From: Marinomonas shanghaiensis | GTDB taxonomy: Bacteria > Pseudomonadota > Gammaproteobacteria > Pseudomonadales > Marinomonadaceae | Assembly: GCF_003259175.1 (NCBI RefSeq) | Contig: NZ_QGOK01000022.1 | Coordinates: 21,244 to 85,243 of the forward strand | Direction: 5' to 3' | Length of the DNA stretch: 64,000 nt | Shown: positions 55,669-63,959 of the stretch, one piece after another | Numbering within the stretch: position 1 is the stretch's first letter | Layout: each line of letters begins with the position of its first letter | Program-made: the position numbers and the translations under genes | The notes under the pieces: model-generated | Told to the model about the DNA's origin: nothing | Databases searched by the model: none | Seen by the model: only the letters and a program-made list of their open reading frames with translations

Positions 55669-57828
55669 ATGACGTTAAGAACCTCCTTAATGATGATGCA
55701 GGCTTGTGGCGTACTTGTCTTCTCCAGCGCACTTTTCGCGGAAACCTCAAGCAGCATTACCTATGATGACTATCTCAATGACTGGGATGCAAAAATTAAG
55801 GAAGGATCCGATGTAGAACTGCAAACACTTCAGGTACAAGGCCGCGCGCTGTCTCATTACAAAGAAGACGAAGCAGCACTAGCCACTCGCACCTCAACCC
55901 CAATAGATGAAACACCACAATCTGTTCAAGTGGTAACCGAAGCGCTCATTGAAGACCAAGCTGCGAGACAAATCACTGACTTGTATCGCTCTATTTCAGG
56001 CATGTCGCAAAACAACGTATCCACGGTGACGTTACGAGGTTTTAGCCAAGACGAAGTACTCTACGACGGTCTAAAAGGCGATCCTTTTGGTGACTTCTCC
56101 ATTCCTCAACTGTTTACCATAGAACAGATACAAGTCCTTAAAGGCCCTTCAGGTGCTGTTTATGGTGCTGGTGAACCTGGCGGTGTCATAAACTATGTGA
56201 CGAAAAAGCCGAGCTACGAACAGAAAAATACCCTAAAAGTCAGTGCGGGTAACAAAGACTTCCTAAGCGGCAGCATTGAGTCGTCTGGCCCTGCCAACGA
56301 GGACGCCTCACAACGCTACCGTGTTGGTATCTACTCCGACGGCCAAGATTCTTATCGCAACAATGTCGAAGAAGAAAACCGCATTATTGACCTCGGTTAC
56401 GCTTGGGACATAGACAGCAATAACACACTCACCGTTCAGTACACGGACATTCATCAATACATTTCTGGCGCCCGTTTACGGGGTATTCCTACTGATGACG
56501 AGGGCAATTTCCTAGCAGACACCTCATGGAACAATAATGAGAAATCCGACTATCAAGAACTGGATGCACAAGTCTTTCAAGCGCGCCTAGACCACAGCAT
56601 CAACTCATGGCTAGAGAGCAATGTGTCTGTTCGTTACTTCGAAAACACCGAAACCCAGAAATATCATGAAATCAGTAAACTAATAGACAGCGATAGCGAT
56701 GGCACAGTAGATTCCACTCAGCGTCAATACCGTGACCAAGTCCGCACTCGTAAAGGCATTACGTTGGCTGGCAATCTAATTGCAGAGCTAGGCGATCATA
56801 CCGTATTGGTTGGAAGCGATTATTTCCATCAAAAAAATAGCTTTCTATACAGCTATGCAAACAAAGCCGACGGCGTATCTAATCTTAGCTTAACAGACCC
56901 TACCTACGGCCAAGACGAAGTTAATAGCTATACCATGCATTTAAAAACGGATGAAACCACAACCACCGATCGCCTAGGACTTTATGTTCAAGATCAATGG
57001 AAGCTAACAGAGCGTTTGGATTTATTGACTGGGATACGGGTAGACCGTTTCGAGGAGCAATACCAAGATTACACCACCAGCGCAGGCAAACTAGACTACA
57101 ACGACACAGGTTACTCCAGCCGCATTGGTGCAACGTATAAAATCAATGGCAATTGGAAACCTTACACTTCTTTCTCGACAGGTTTCGTACCGCAAGACGC
57201 GGCCGACCAACAAAAATCGGCCGATGGCAGCTTGTTTGACCCAGAAGAAAGCCAGCAAGTCGAAGTCGGTGTACGCAGCTATTGGTTTAACAATAAACTC
57301 AATGTCAACCTTGCTGCATACCACATTGTTCGTGAAAACATCTTGCAAGAAGACCCAAATAACAGCGACTTATTGGTTTCCTTTGGTAAAGTTCGCAGCC
57401 AAGGCGTAGAACTGGATATCATGGCAGACATCACTCCTCGCTGGGTCGCCAATGTAAGCTACGCCTATAATGATACTATCGTTAAAGAAGCCACCGATGG
57501 CATTCAATATGCCAGTGGCGACCGCTTTGCCAATACGCCGTATCATCAATTGGGCGCTTGGACGCGATACGACTTCCCAAGCATAGATTCCTCTATTGCT
57601 GTAGGTGCGGACTACGTTAGCGATCAAATCAACCGTCAGGGTCAAACCGTCAAACCTTATACTGTGTACGACTTGTCTTGGCAAACTCGCTATGAAGATT
57701 GGAAATTCCAGTTGAACATCAAAAACTTGTTCGATAAAGAATACGCCGTCAGCGGCTTCACAGAAACCATAGGCTCATTCGTGGGTGAACGACGTCGCGT
57801 TTACGTCACCGCCGCCTACGACTTCTAA
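55669..57828 (+). CDS. TonB-dependent siderophore receptor
   Basis: A 719-residue outer-membrane receptor. Signal peptide (MMMQACGVLVFSSALFA); plug domain from about residue 75 (TPIDETPQSVQVVTEALIED, then VTLRGFSQDEVLYDGLKGD and GPSGAVYGAGEPGGVINYVT). A 22-strand barrel follows, with the C-terminal VTAAYDF ending in Phe. The plug layout and SISGMSQ, SQVLKG-like words are of the FhuA/FhuE/FoxA class importing ferric hydroxamates; the exact siderophore is not predictable. A Fur box lies upstream. There is no TonB box-linked sigma-signalling domain and no adjacent ABC transporter. Confidence 0.93.
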   Translation: MTLRTSLMMMQACGVLVFSSALFAETSSSITYDDYLNDWDAKIKEGSDVELQTLQVQGRALSHYKEDEAALATRTSTPIDETPQSVQVVTEALIEDQAARQITDLYRSISGMSQNNVSTVTLRGFSQDEVLYDGLKGDPFGDFSIPQLFTIEQIQVLKGPSGAVYGAGEPGGVINYVTKKPSYEQKNTLKVSAGNKDFLSGSIESSGPANEDASQRYRVGIYSDGQDSYRNNVEEENRIIDLGYAWDIDSNNTLTVQYTDIHQYISGARLRGIPTDDEGNFLADTSWNNNEKSDYQELDAQVFQARLDHSINSWLESNVSVRYFENTETQKYHEISKLIDSDSDGTVDSTQRQYRDQVRTRKGITLAGNLIAELGDHTVLVGSDYFHQKNSFLYSYANKADGVSNLSLTDPTYGQDEVNSYTMHLKTDETTTTDRLGLYVQDQWKLTERLDLLTGIRVDRFEEQYQDYTTSAGKLDYNDTGYSSRIGATYKINGNWKPYTSFSTGFVPQDAADQQKSADGSLFDPEESQQVEVGVRSYWFNNKLNVNLAAYHIVRENILQEDPNNSDLLVSFGKVRSQGVELDIMADITPRWVANVSYAYNDTIVKEATDGIQYASGDRFANTPYHQLGAWTRYDFPSIDSSIAVGADYVSDQINRQGQTVKPYTVYDLSWQTRYEDWKFQLNIKNLFDKEYAVSGFTETIGSFVGERRRVYVTAAYDF

Positions 57829-58003
57829 CAGCACGAGCAAGGACAGTTCAAGGAGCCATCGATGCCTTTAACTGTCCTCTTTCCATAATGACTTTTGACC
57901 TAGATCAACCATACCTTACTTAGCCAACGAATGCCTTCCTCAGAGCTTGAGTTCAATCAACATGCAGGTAAACTCCGCCCGTTTTGATCGATCGGTGAAC
58001 CTC

Positions 58004-59374
58004 ATGTCTCAAGAAAAAGCCTTCATGCCAGAATTACTTTCTCCAGCGGGTTCGTTAAAAAACCTGCGTTATGCCTTTGCTTACGGTGCAGATGCCGTTT
58101 ATGCAGGACAGCCACGCTACTCCCTAAGAGTACGCAATAACGAATTTGATTTAGAAAAGCTGGGAATTGGCATCAATGAAGCCCATGAGCTGGGCAAAAA
58201 ACTTTATGTGGTCAGCAATATTGCACCTCACAATGCAAAACTAAAAACCTACTTGCAAGACTTGGCACCGGTTATAGATCTCAAACCAGACGCGCTCATC
58301 ATGTCCGATCCTGGACTTATTATGATGGTGCGCGAAGCCTTTCCCGATCAACAGATTCACCTGTCCGTTCAAGCCAATGCTGTCAATTGGGCAACCGTCA
58401 AATTCTGGCAACAGCAAGGTATTTCTCGCGTCATTTTATCTCGTGAGCTGTCACTTGATGAAATCGAAGAAATCCGTCTAAAAGTCCCAGATATGGAACT
58501 GGAAGTCTTCGTCCATGGCGCGTTATGCATGGCGTATTCTGGACGTTGTTTGCTGTCTGGCTACATGAACAAACGTGATCCAAACCAAGGTGCTTGCACC
58601 AATGCGTGTCGCTGGGAATACAACGCCCACGAAGCAACACAAGACGAAACAGGTCAAATCATTGCTAGCAGCACAGCACCAACCTCTGCCGTGAAAATTC
58701 AGGAACCAAGCGATCAGCTCTTCTTACTACAAGAACGTGGTCGTCCAGACGAATACATGCCCGCGTTTGAAGACGAACACGGCACCTACATCATGAATTC
58801 AAAAGACCTACGCGCTATTGAACATGTCGAACGTCTGGTCAAAATGGGCGTGCATTCATTAAAAATCGAAGGCCGCACCAAGTCGTTTTACTACTGCGCC
58901 AGAACCGCACAAATCTACCGCCAAGCCATTAACGACGCCGTTGCAGGCAAGCACTTTGATAAGAGCCTGATGAGCGGCTTAGAAAACCTCGCTAATCGAG
59001 GCTACACCGATGGTTTCTTACAACGCCATCGACATGTGGATTTGCAAAACTACGAAACTGGCAATTCCATCAGCGAGCAACAACAGTTCGTCGGCGAAGT
59101 CATCGCCACTAACGACGATTCACTCACCATAGAAGTAAAGAGCCGCTTCAGTGTTGGCGACTCCTTAGAGTTGATGACACCGAAAGGCAATGTCACTTTT
59201 CCATTGGGCGAACTAAACGACAAACAAGGTCGCCCTATCGACGTAGCAAAAGGCAGTGGCCATGTAGTTTCTATCCCGTGTCCGCCAGGTATCGATGCTT
59301 CAATGGGTATCTTGCTAAGAAACTTAACGGAAGGGCAAACCACACGCCAACCACATGCCAGCGCGACGGTATAA
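58004..59374 (+). CDS. trhP: U32-family tRNA 5-hydroxyuridine synthase
   Basis: 456 residues, peptidase-U32 family of the YegQ type: PELLSPAGSLKNLRYAFAYG, ADAVYAGQPRYSLRVRNNEF, then the cysteine set CMAYSGRCLLSGYMNKRDPN followed by QGACTNACRWEY, which holds an Fe-S cluster in the family, and SLKIEGRTKSFYYCARTAQI. In E. coli this protein hydroxylates U34 of certain tRNAs using prephenate. I start at the ATG at 58004; the 19 upstream codons are not conserved. The next gene, 10 bases downstream, encodes a ferredoxin. Confidence 0.9.
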   Translation: MSQEKAFMPELLSPAGSLKNLRYAFAYGADAVYAGQPRYSLRVRNNEFDLEKLGIGINEAHELGKKLYVVSNIAPHNAKLKTYLQDLAPVIDLKPDALIMSDPGLIMMVREAFPDQQIHLSVQANAVNWATVKFWQQQGISRVILSRELSLDEIEEIRLKVPDMELEVFVHGALCMAYSGRCLLSGYMNKRDPNQGACTNACRWEYNAHEATQDETGQIIASSTAPTSAVKIQEPSDQLFLLQERGRPDEYMPAFEDEHGTYIMNSKDLRAIEHVERLVKMGVHSLKIEGRTKSFYYCARTAQIYRQAINDAVAGKHFDKSLMSGLENLANRGYTDGFLQRHRHVDLQNYETGNSISEQQQFVGEVIATNDDSLTIEVKSRFSVGDSLELMTPKGNVTFPLGELNDKQGRPIDVAKGSGHVVSIPCPPGIDASMGILLRNLTEGQTTRQPHASATV

Positions 59375-59384
59375 AGGTTCAGCC

Positions 59385-59636
59385 ATGGCATTACTCATTA
59401 ACGATCGATGCATCAACTGCGACATGTGCGAACCCGAATGCCCAAACGACGCCATCACCATGGGCGCGAAGATTTATGTCATCGATCCCAATAAATGCAC
59501 AGAGTGTGTTGGTCACTACGACCAACCCACCTGCGTCGCCGTCTGCCCTATCGACTGTGTGAAACCCGACCCAGACAGACGCGAAACAGAAGAAGCCTTA
59601 TACGAAAAGTTTGTAGAGATGTACTTTGAGATTTGA
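59385..59636 (+). CDS. YfhL-type 4Fe-4S ferredoxin
   Basis: 83 residues with two clusters: CINCDMCEPECPNDAI and CTECVGHYDQPTCVAVCPIDCV, the second having the extended Cys spacing of the Allochromatium-type/YfhL ferredoxins. The C-terminal helix (EEALYEKFVEMYFEI) is typical. The ATG at 59385 has AAAGG ahead. It is probably co-transcribed with trhP, whose family is iron-sulfur dependent, so it may be the electron donor or cluster partner of the tRNA modification; this is an inference from adjacency. Confidence 0.93.
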   Translation: MALLINDRCINCDMCEPECPNDAITMGAKIYVIDPNKCTECVGHYDQPTCVAVCPIDCVKPDPDRRETEEALYEKFVEMYFEI

Positions 59637-59712
59637 GGTTCATGCTTGAAACTGAGAGTCTCAAAAATACTATCAGAATAGATAAGCAAAAAAAGATAAA
59701 CAGAATGCTGTG

Positions 59713-59997
59713 TTAAACAAGCGCTCGCATAACAGCTTGTGGCTCTTTTGCCACCACATTCAACAATGCCAATGCTGGCCCATGAGGTGTACGATCGCCT
59801 CTTTCCCAATGCCTTAGAGTCGATACACTAATACAGAATTTCGAAGCAAATTCCATCTGAGTTAATCCAAGGTTGCGACGTAACTCTGTAACATCAACAG
59901 ATTCTAAACGGTGTGTTTTAGCCGCAACCTCTTTGCCGTTGTTTAGATCAATCGCTTCTTTAAGCCCTTGGGCAATGCTGTCAAATGCGCTAATCAT
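59713..59997 (-). CDS. orphan XRE antitoxin-like regulator (HigA/NadS type)
   Basis: 94 residues: a helical N-terminal part (IAQGLKEAIDLNNGKEVAAK) and an HTH domain from about residue 35 (DVTELRRNLGLTQMEFASKF, then CISVSTLRHWERGDRTPHGP). The 'SVSTLRHWERGxRxPxGPA' pattern is that of HigA/NadS antitoxins that usually pair with a RelE/HigB toxin. No such toxin lies on either side; the upstream neighbour is trxC, 18 bases away. It could be a solitary regulator or the survivor of a broken pair. Confidence 0.85.
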   Translation of the reverse strand: MISAFDSIAQGLKEAIDLNNGKEVAAKTHRLESVDVTELRRNLGLTQMEFASKFCISVSTLRHWERGDRTPHGPALALLNVVAKEPQAVMRALV

Positions 59998-60015
59998 AAT
60001 TTTTCTCCAAAGCAG

Positions 60016-60462
60016 TTAAACAGCAGGCAAGTTCTGAGCTAACCATTGCTGGAATTGTGCTTTCGGTAATGCCCCAGAGAGACGAGCTACTTCTTTGCCA
60101 TGATGAAAGATCATTAGCGTCGGAATAGAACGAATATTGTAGCCGCCTGCCGTTGTTTGGTTCTGTTCGGTATCCAGCTTCAAGAAACAGGCCTTTGTCG
60201 ACATTTCACCGGCTACCTGTTCAAAAATAGGCGCGAATTGCTGACACGGCCCACACCAAGACGCCCAAAAATCCACCACCACAGGCAAATCGTTGTCTAC
60301 AGTATAACGTCTGAAGTTTTGATCACTGCCTTTAATAGGACTAGCAGAAAGAACCGGGCTCTTGCACTTGCCACAAAGAGGCTTGTTGTCCAGCTTGTCT
60401 TTCGGCACACGGTTCTTCGTTGCGCAGCTTTGACAAACAATTTGGATCGATGAATGGGTCAT
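60016..60462 (-). CDS. trxC: thioredoxin 2
   Basis: 148 residues with the N-terminal zinc ribbon of Trx2 (CQSCATKNRVP and LCGKCKSPV) and a thioredoxin fold with active site WCGPC (FWASWCGPCQQFAP), then the cis-Pro loop RSIPTLMIFHHG. A redox-sensitive, zinc-containing thioredoxin of the cytoplasm. The ATG at 60462 follows GAGGCTTAAA; the TTG six codons upstream is unlikely. Often OxyR-controlled in relatives; no such site was identified here. Confidence 0.95.
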   Translation of the reverse strand: MTHSSIQIVCQSCATKNRVPKDKLDNKPLCGKCKSPVLSASPIKGSDQNFRRYTVDNDLPVVVDFWASWCGPCQQFAPIFEQVAGEMSTKACFLKLDTEQNQTTAGGYNIRSIPTLMIFHHGKEVARLSGALPKAQFQQWLAQNLPAV

Positions 60463-60604
60463 TTTAAGCCTCGTGATCAAGTACTGTTGTTCAGAAAAAA
60501 GAGATTAAATCGAAATACAACAAGATTGCCAACCCTAAAAACCAAAAAAACGAATCATTTGATCCGCTTTTGATAATACACACCACTCTGCTCAGACTAT
60601 GGCA

Positions 60605-61294
60605 CTAATCTTCAGCATCCGCATGAGACACCGCTTCAAAAGCGTCCATCTGCTCGAAATTTTCCAACCAAAAAAACGAACTCACCAAGCTAAATTGACG
60701 AGAGACACCATTGTCGGCTATTTGTTTTAACTGCCACACAATGCCTTTCGACTCGGGAAAGTGCTTACCTTTGATTTGGTCTTCATAAAGACGATTAATG
60801 AGCGCATCATCGCCTTGCCCACTCGCTAATAATCGCACAATAGCCGAATGCATAGAGGCGTCAAAAATCGCCATCTCTTCAACATGCGCTGCGGTGACTG
60901 TCAGCGTCATTTCAGCCCCTGTTGGCTTGGCAAATTTACCATTAAAGGCTTCACGTAAAAGCCCATAAGCATTAAAAAAGCGCTCATGATACAGGCAGTC
61001 TGGATATTCTTCCCATGAAGATTCATTCAACATATCGCGGCTCATTTGCTCAACCTTGCCACGGGACAACTTAGGGAATAAGTGAGTCAACACCACCACA
61101 GCGGCCTCTTCCGGCTTTAGATCACTCAGCGACATCATGCACATTTCACGCCGCTCAGCCGCGTCCATCGCATCAACATCGTCGTCAAAACCCATCAGCG
61201 TCAGAAGCGCTTTATAATCCTCACCAGACCACGCATTTAGAATCTTATTTGTCTTCTTAAAGGAATCAACTTGAACCGTAAACTTTGATTGCAT
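60605..61294 (-). CDS. protein of unknown function
   Basis: 229 residues, acidic, soluble, with no signal peptide or membrane helix. Mostly helical: TNKILNAWSGEDYKALLTLM, FDDDVDAMDAAERREMCMMS, LKPEEAAVVVLTHLFPKLSR. It ends in an acidic tail (VSHADAED). I recognise no domain. The frame is long, with consistent composition and a plausible start, so it is a real gene. It is separated from trxC by about 140 bp and may be monocistronic. Confidence 0.8.
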   Translation of the reverse strand: MQSKFTVQVDSFKKTNKILNAWSGEDYKALLTLMGFDDDVDAMDAAERREMCMMSLSDLKPEEAAVVVLTHLFPKLSRGKVEQMSRDMLNESSWEEYPDCLYHERFFNAYGLLREAFNGKFAKPTGAEMTLTVTAAHVEEMAIFDASMHSAIVRLLASGQGDDALINRLYEDQIKGKHFPESKGIVWQLKQIADNGVSRQFSLVSSFFWLENFEQMDAFEAVSHADAED

Positions 61295-61623
61295 CGAGCA
61301 CTCCTATGTGAACGCCAACATTGCAGAAAATAACGCTGGAAGGCTTTATAAATAGCCAATGATGATCTTATAAAAAAAACAGACCGAGCAACCAATGTAC
61401 CCTGAGTAGAAGCAACATGCTATCCATAGAAAGAAATGTTTTGCAAAGAGATTACACAGAAAAACGAGGTGTCACGCAAAAAAGCATGGGCAAGATAAGA
61501 GACTCAGTCACACACTTAATACAGCAGTGCTGAGCCTTAAAAAAACGAAAGACAGAAGGAGAGCAACAAAGGGCTGAACCAGAGAATACTGTCTCTATCC
61601 TACTGGTTATCACCGATAAAAAA
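61295..61623. other. intergenic region
   Basis: A 329-bp gap upstream of the 229-residue protein gene. A minus-strand frame at 61452-61703 overlaps the next small gene and lacks protein-like features. No structured element was seen; it presumably includes the promoter of the gene at 60605. Confidence 0.4.
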
Positions 61624-61809
61624 TTACTTTTTGATAGGAAAAGTACGATACCAATCCAAATTATCCACTTCCATATCAACCGGTGCTTTGGCCACTTTTT
61701 CACGGCGTTTCAAAGCACTCACCAGCTTATCGAACAAACCGTGAAAACCAGTGATTTTTATCGTGTCTAACACGAGAGAGGATAAAGATTTGCTGTCGAC
61801 TGCGCTCAT
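61624..61809 (-). CDS. small protein of unknown function
   Basis: 61 residues: MSAVDSKSLSSLVLDTIKIT, then GFHGLFDKLVSALKRREKVA, then AKAPVDMEVDNLDWYRTFPIKK split across an acidic linker. CGGAG nine bases before the ATG is a fair ribosome-binding site. No signal peptide or domain recognised. Short but protein-like, so probably real. Confidence 0.55.
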   Translation of the reverse strand: MSAVDSKSLSSLVLDTIKITGFHGLFDKLVSALKRREKVAKAPVDMEVDNLDWYRTFPIKK

Positions 61810-61943
61810 AAAAATGACTCCGAATAACAGGACATAAGTAGATAAATTCTATTACGTAAGCCATTTTAATCGGAGGTCAGCCACCAAACAAACGATGCTT
61901 TTTCACGAAAATGCTGAGTTTTCTTCAACTATCTCAGTTGCCA

Positions 61944-62279
61944 CTACAATATCAGCGTAACCACGCCAAATGCCACCACCCCACATAAAATAGGCAAGCC
62001 CATGGACCGTGTACGCGTCCAAACACCGAAGGTAACGAGCGTACCCACTCCAGTCGCCAACCAAGACACTGCGTCAGAATGAGCGGGGACCAAAGAGGTG
62101 CCAAACATCGCTGCCACCATGGTTGGCCCTAGTATTGTCAACCAAATTGGCATGGCGCCAATCCCCCCTTCCATTTGTTTTTTCGCCAGACTTCGCTTCA
62201 TCCAAACATAGGGTAAAAGACGCAATAAATACGTGCCAACCGCAATACTGACAAGCGCCAGCCACATAGAAGTATCCAT
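61944..62279 (-). CDS. azlD: AzlD-family branched-chain amino acid transport protein
   Basis: A 111-residue, four-helix membrane protein with the AzlD N-terminus (WLALVSIAVGTYLLRLLPYV) and later GPTMVAAMFGTSLVPA. It forms a two-part exporter with AzlC, moving branched-chain amino acids or analogues out of the cell. The ATG at 62279 follows GGAGGACACTAAGC; the open frame up to 62444 overlaps azlC. It starts just 2 bases after the azlC stop. Confidence 0.93.
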   Translation of the reverse strand: MDTSMWLALVSIAVGTYLLRLLPYVWMKRSLAKKQMEGGIGAMPIWLTILGPTMVAAMFGTSLVPAHSDAVSWLATGVGTLVTFGVWTRTRSMGLPILCGVVAFGVVTLIL

Positions 62280-62281
62280 GC

Positions 62282-63004
62282 TTAGTGTCCTCCTACAATA
62301 CGTTGATCTTTCAACGCATAAAACAACAACGCGCCACACAGAGCCGCCAATGGAATAGCGACATTCGGGTAACCTAACATTTTCAACGTCAGCGCCGTGA
62401 CAGCAGATAAGGCAATGGTCAATGACCAGAGACGATTGTTGCAACGTGGGATGATCAACACCAGAAACAGAGCGGGCAAAGCAAAAGGCAAAATATCGTT
62501 TATTAAAGGCCAGCGCTGCGTCAACTCGCCACCGGCAACTGCCCCCAAAGCAGTTCCCGCAATCCAGCTTAACCAGGCTAACACTGCCGCGCCTGTGTAC
62601 CAGCCTATCCTTGCCGATTCAGGCAGCTGAGGCAAACGGGCATGAGCCAGCGCAAAGATTTGATCCGTCAAGCCATGCATTAACGGCAACCACTTTTTGT
62701 CATGATTTAAATAAGGTGACAGATTGGGGCCGTAAACAACATGCCGAGCATTGATTAACAACGTCATGATAACCACCAGCCAGAGTGGCGCACCTGAAGC
62801 CGCCATGGCAACAAAGAGAAACTGTGACGCGCCAGCGTAAATAAAGGTAGAGATAAGAATGGTCTCTAACACACTAAAGCCAGACTGGATCGAAATCAGA
62901 CCAAAAGAAATCGCCACCGGAATGTAACCACCAAGTAGCGGAATAGCATCTTTAACACCCTGCTTCCATGGTGTCATGGCAAGGCTTTGAGCTGTTGTAT
63001 TCAT
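62282..63004 (-). CDS. azlC: AzlC-family branched-chain amino acid permease
   Basis: 240 residues with about seven membrane segments: AIPLLGGYIPVAISFGLISI, FIYAGASQFLFVAMAASGAP, LINARHVVYGPNLSPYLNHD, all AzlC landmarks. Large subunit of the AzlCD exporter. The start ATG overlaps the stop of the XRE-cupin regulator gene by 4 bases (ATGA), so the three genes form one transcription unit that the regulator probably controls. Confidence 0.95.
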   Translation of the reverse strand: MNTTAQSLAMTPWKQGVKDAIPLLGGYIPVAISFGLISIQSGFSVLETILISTFIYAGASQFLFVAMAASGAPLWLVVIMTLLINARHVVYGPNLSPYLNHDKKWLPLMHGLTDQIFALAHARLPQLPESARIGWYTGAAVLAWLSWIAGTALGAVAGGELTQRWPLINDILPFALPALFLVLIIPRCNNRLWSLTIALSAVTALTLKMLGYPNVAIPLAALCGALLFYALKDQRIVGGH

Positions 63005-63534
63005 AATAGAACGTCCTGTTTCGCATAAGTGATGATCATCATTAAGGTCGCCCATGAATCATCGGTTTGATAACGGTGTGGAACATCAGCCGCGAAAGTA
63101 TGCGCTTTACCAATGTCCAAATACCGCAAGTCACTATTTTCACCCGCCAGCAATTTTCCACTGATCAAGGTAACGGTTTCCGTCGTACCAGCAATATGCG
63201 GTTCAGACTGCTTAATGGTATTGGGCGCGCAAGACATCCAATACACATCAACACGTGGATTACCGTCACCTTGGTCAATCAACCTAACCTGCACACCGTT
63301 TTCTCCTAGCGGTGATTCCACACTGGCGACCAGATCCCCAAAGGGAACATTCAGTTGCACCGCCAAACGCCAAATCGTTTCTAAAGTCGGATTACCCTCG
63401 CCCTGCTCAATCCGAGACAAGTTCGACTTCGCCAGCCCAGCATCCTGCGCAAGCTGGGACAAAGACAGCCCCTTTGCCATACGCAAGGTTTGTATATTTC
63501 GACCCAACGAGCCGAGAATCGGTTTATTCATCAT
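63001..63534 (-). CDS. XRE-family transcriptional regulator with cupin domain
   Basis: 178 residues: an N-terminal HTH (GRNIQTLRMAKGLSLSQLAQ, then DAGLAKSNLSRIEQGEGNPT) and a C-terminal cupin (HIAGTTETVTLISGKLLAGE, then FAADVPHRYQTDDSWATLMM) that likely senses a small molecule, perhaps an amino acid. Coupled to azlCD (ATGA). Twin palindromes just upstream of the gene are its probable operators. Start at the first of two consecutive ATGs (63534 or 63531). Confidence 0.93.
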   Translation of the reverse strand: MMNKPILGSLGRNIQTLRMAKGLSLSQLAQDAGLAKSNLSRIEQGEGNPTLETIWRLAVQLNVPFGDLVASVESPLGENGVQVRLIDQGDGNPRVDVYWMSCAPNTIKQSEPHIAGTTETVTLISGKLLAGENSDLRYLDIGKAHTFAADVPHRYQTDDSWATLMMIITYAKQDVLL

Positions 63535-63547
63535 GCTTCTCAAATTT

Positions 63548-63579
63548 GTTCTATATAAGGAACGTTCTATATAAAGAAC
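63548..63579. promoter_or_regulatory. twin palindromic operator for the azlCD regulator
   Basis: Two abutting 16-bp units, GTTCTATATAAGGAAC (63548-63563) and GTTCTATATAAAGAAC (63564-63579). Each has GTTC/GAAC ends and differs from the other by one base. They lie 14-45 bases before the regulator start codon, overlapping the likely promoter (TATATA), a position for autorepression. Confidence 0.75.
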
Positions 63580-63660
63580 GGAGGGATGTCAATGAAATTG
63601 TAGAAAATGGAGAGATTGAGAGGAAGGAAGCGAGTTAATCCGCTAACGCTTTGAGGGACT

Positions 63661-63801
63661 CATCTAACCCTAAATTATGTGCGATTGTTTTTTGTAGGTC
63701 GGCCTTTAGGCCGTCAAAACGTGACTTGTCATAATGCGCTCTTTGTCGGCAAATAACAGTCTACTCGATATCTAACTGAGGCAATGACAATACCCGCTGA
63801 A
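63661..63801. repeat. near-tandem duplication, copy 1
   Basis: About 141 bp repeated at 63859-64000 with roughly a dozen differences. Shared words include CTAAATTATGTGCGATTG, the REP-like palindrome, GCCGTCAAAACGTGACTT, TCATAATGCG and ACCCGCTGAA. A 57-bp unique spacer separates the copies. Confidence 0.88.
63694..63715. repeat. REP-like palindrome 1
   Basis: GTAGGTCGGCCTTTAGGCCG then TC. Same GTAGGTCG-palindrome type as at 29643, 31385 and 31800 in the accessory region, here with GGCC arms. Confidence 0.7.
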
Positions 63802-63850
63802 CATCAAGAAACGCTTGCTTAGTGTAAGGCCCAAAAACAAACTCATCACC
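63761..63850 (-). pseudogene. duplicated 3' end of a truncated gene
   Basis: On the minus strand, 29 codons read GDEFVFGPYTKQAFLDVQRV then LSLPQLDIE and end in TAG at 63763-63761. The frame is closed upstream by another TAG at 63853-63851. The last residues are nearly identical to the end of the gene running in from beyond the window (QRVLSLPQLDFE), so this is a left-over copy of that gene's 3' end. Confidence 0.7.
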
Positions 63851-63892
63851 CTATTTTTCATCTGATCCTAAATTATGTGCGATTGTTTTTTT

Positions 63893-63914
63893 GTAGGTCG
63901 GCCTTCAGGCCGTC
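63893..63914. repeat. REP-like palindrome 2
   Basis: GTAGGTCGGCCTTCAGGCCG then TC; one base different from the palindrome at 63694. Confidence 0.7.
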
Positions 63915-63959
63915 AAAACGTGACTTCTCATAATGCGTTCTTTATCGGCAAATAAGGGT

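Noticed and set aside
55482..57828. Siderophore biosynthesis or uptake cluster around the TonB receptor
   Set aside because: Only the receptor and its Fur box are present; flanking genes are unrelated.
61452..61703. 83-residue minus-strand frame
   Set aside because: Overlaps the better supported 61-residue gene and lacks a ribosome-binding site.
62280..62444. Upstream extension of azlD
   Set aside because: Runs through azlC in another frame; the start at 62279 has a strong ribosome-binding site.
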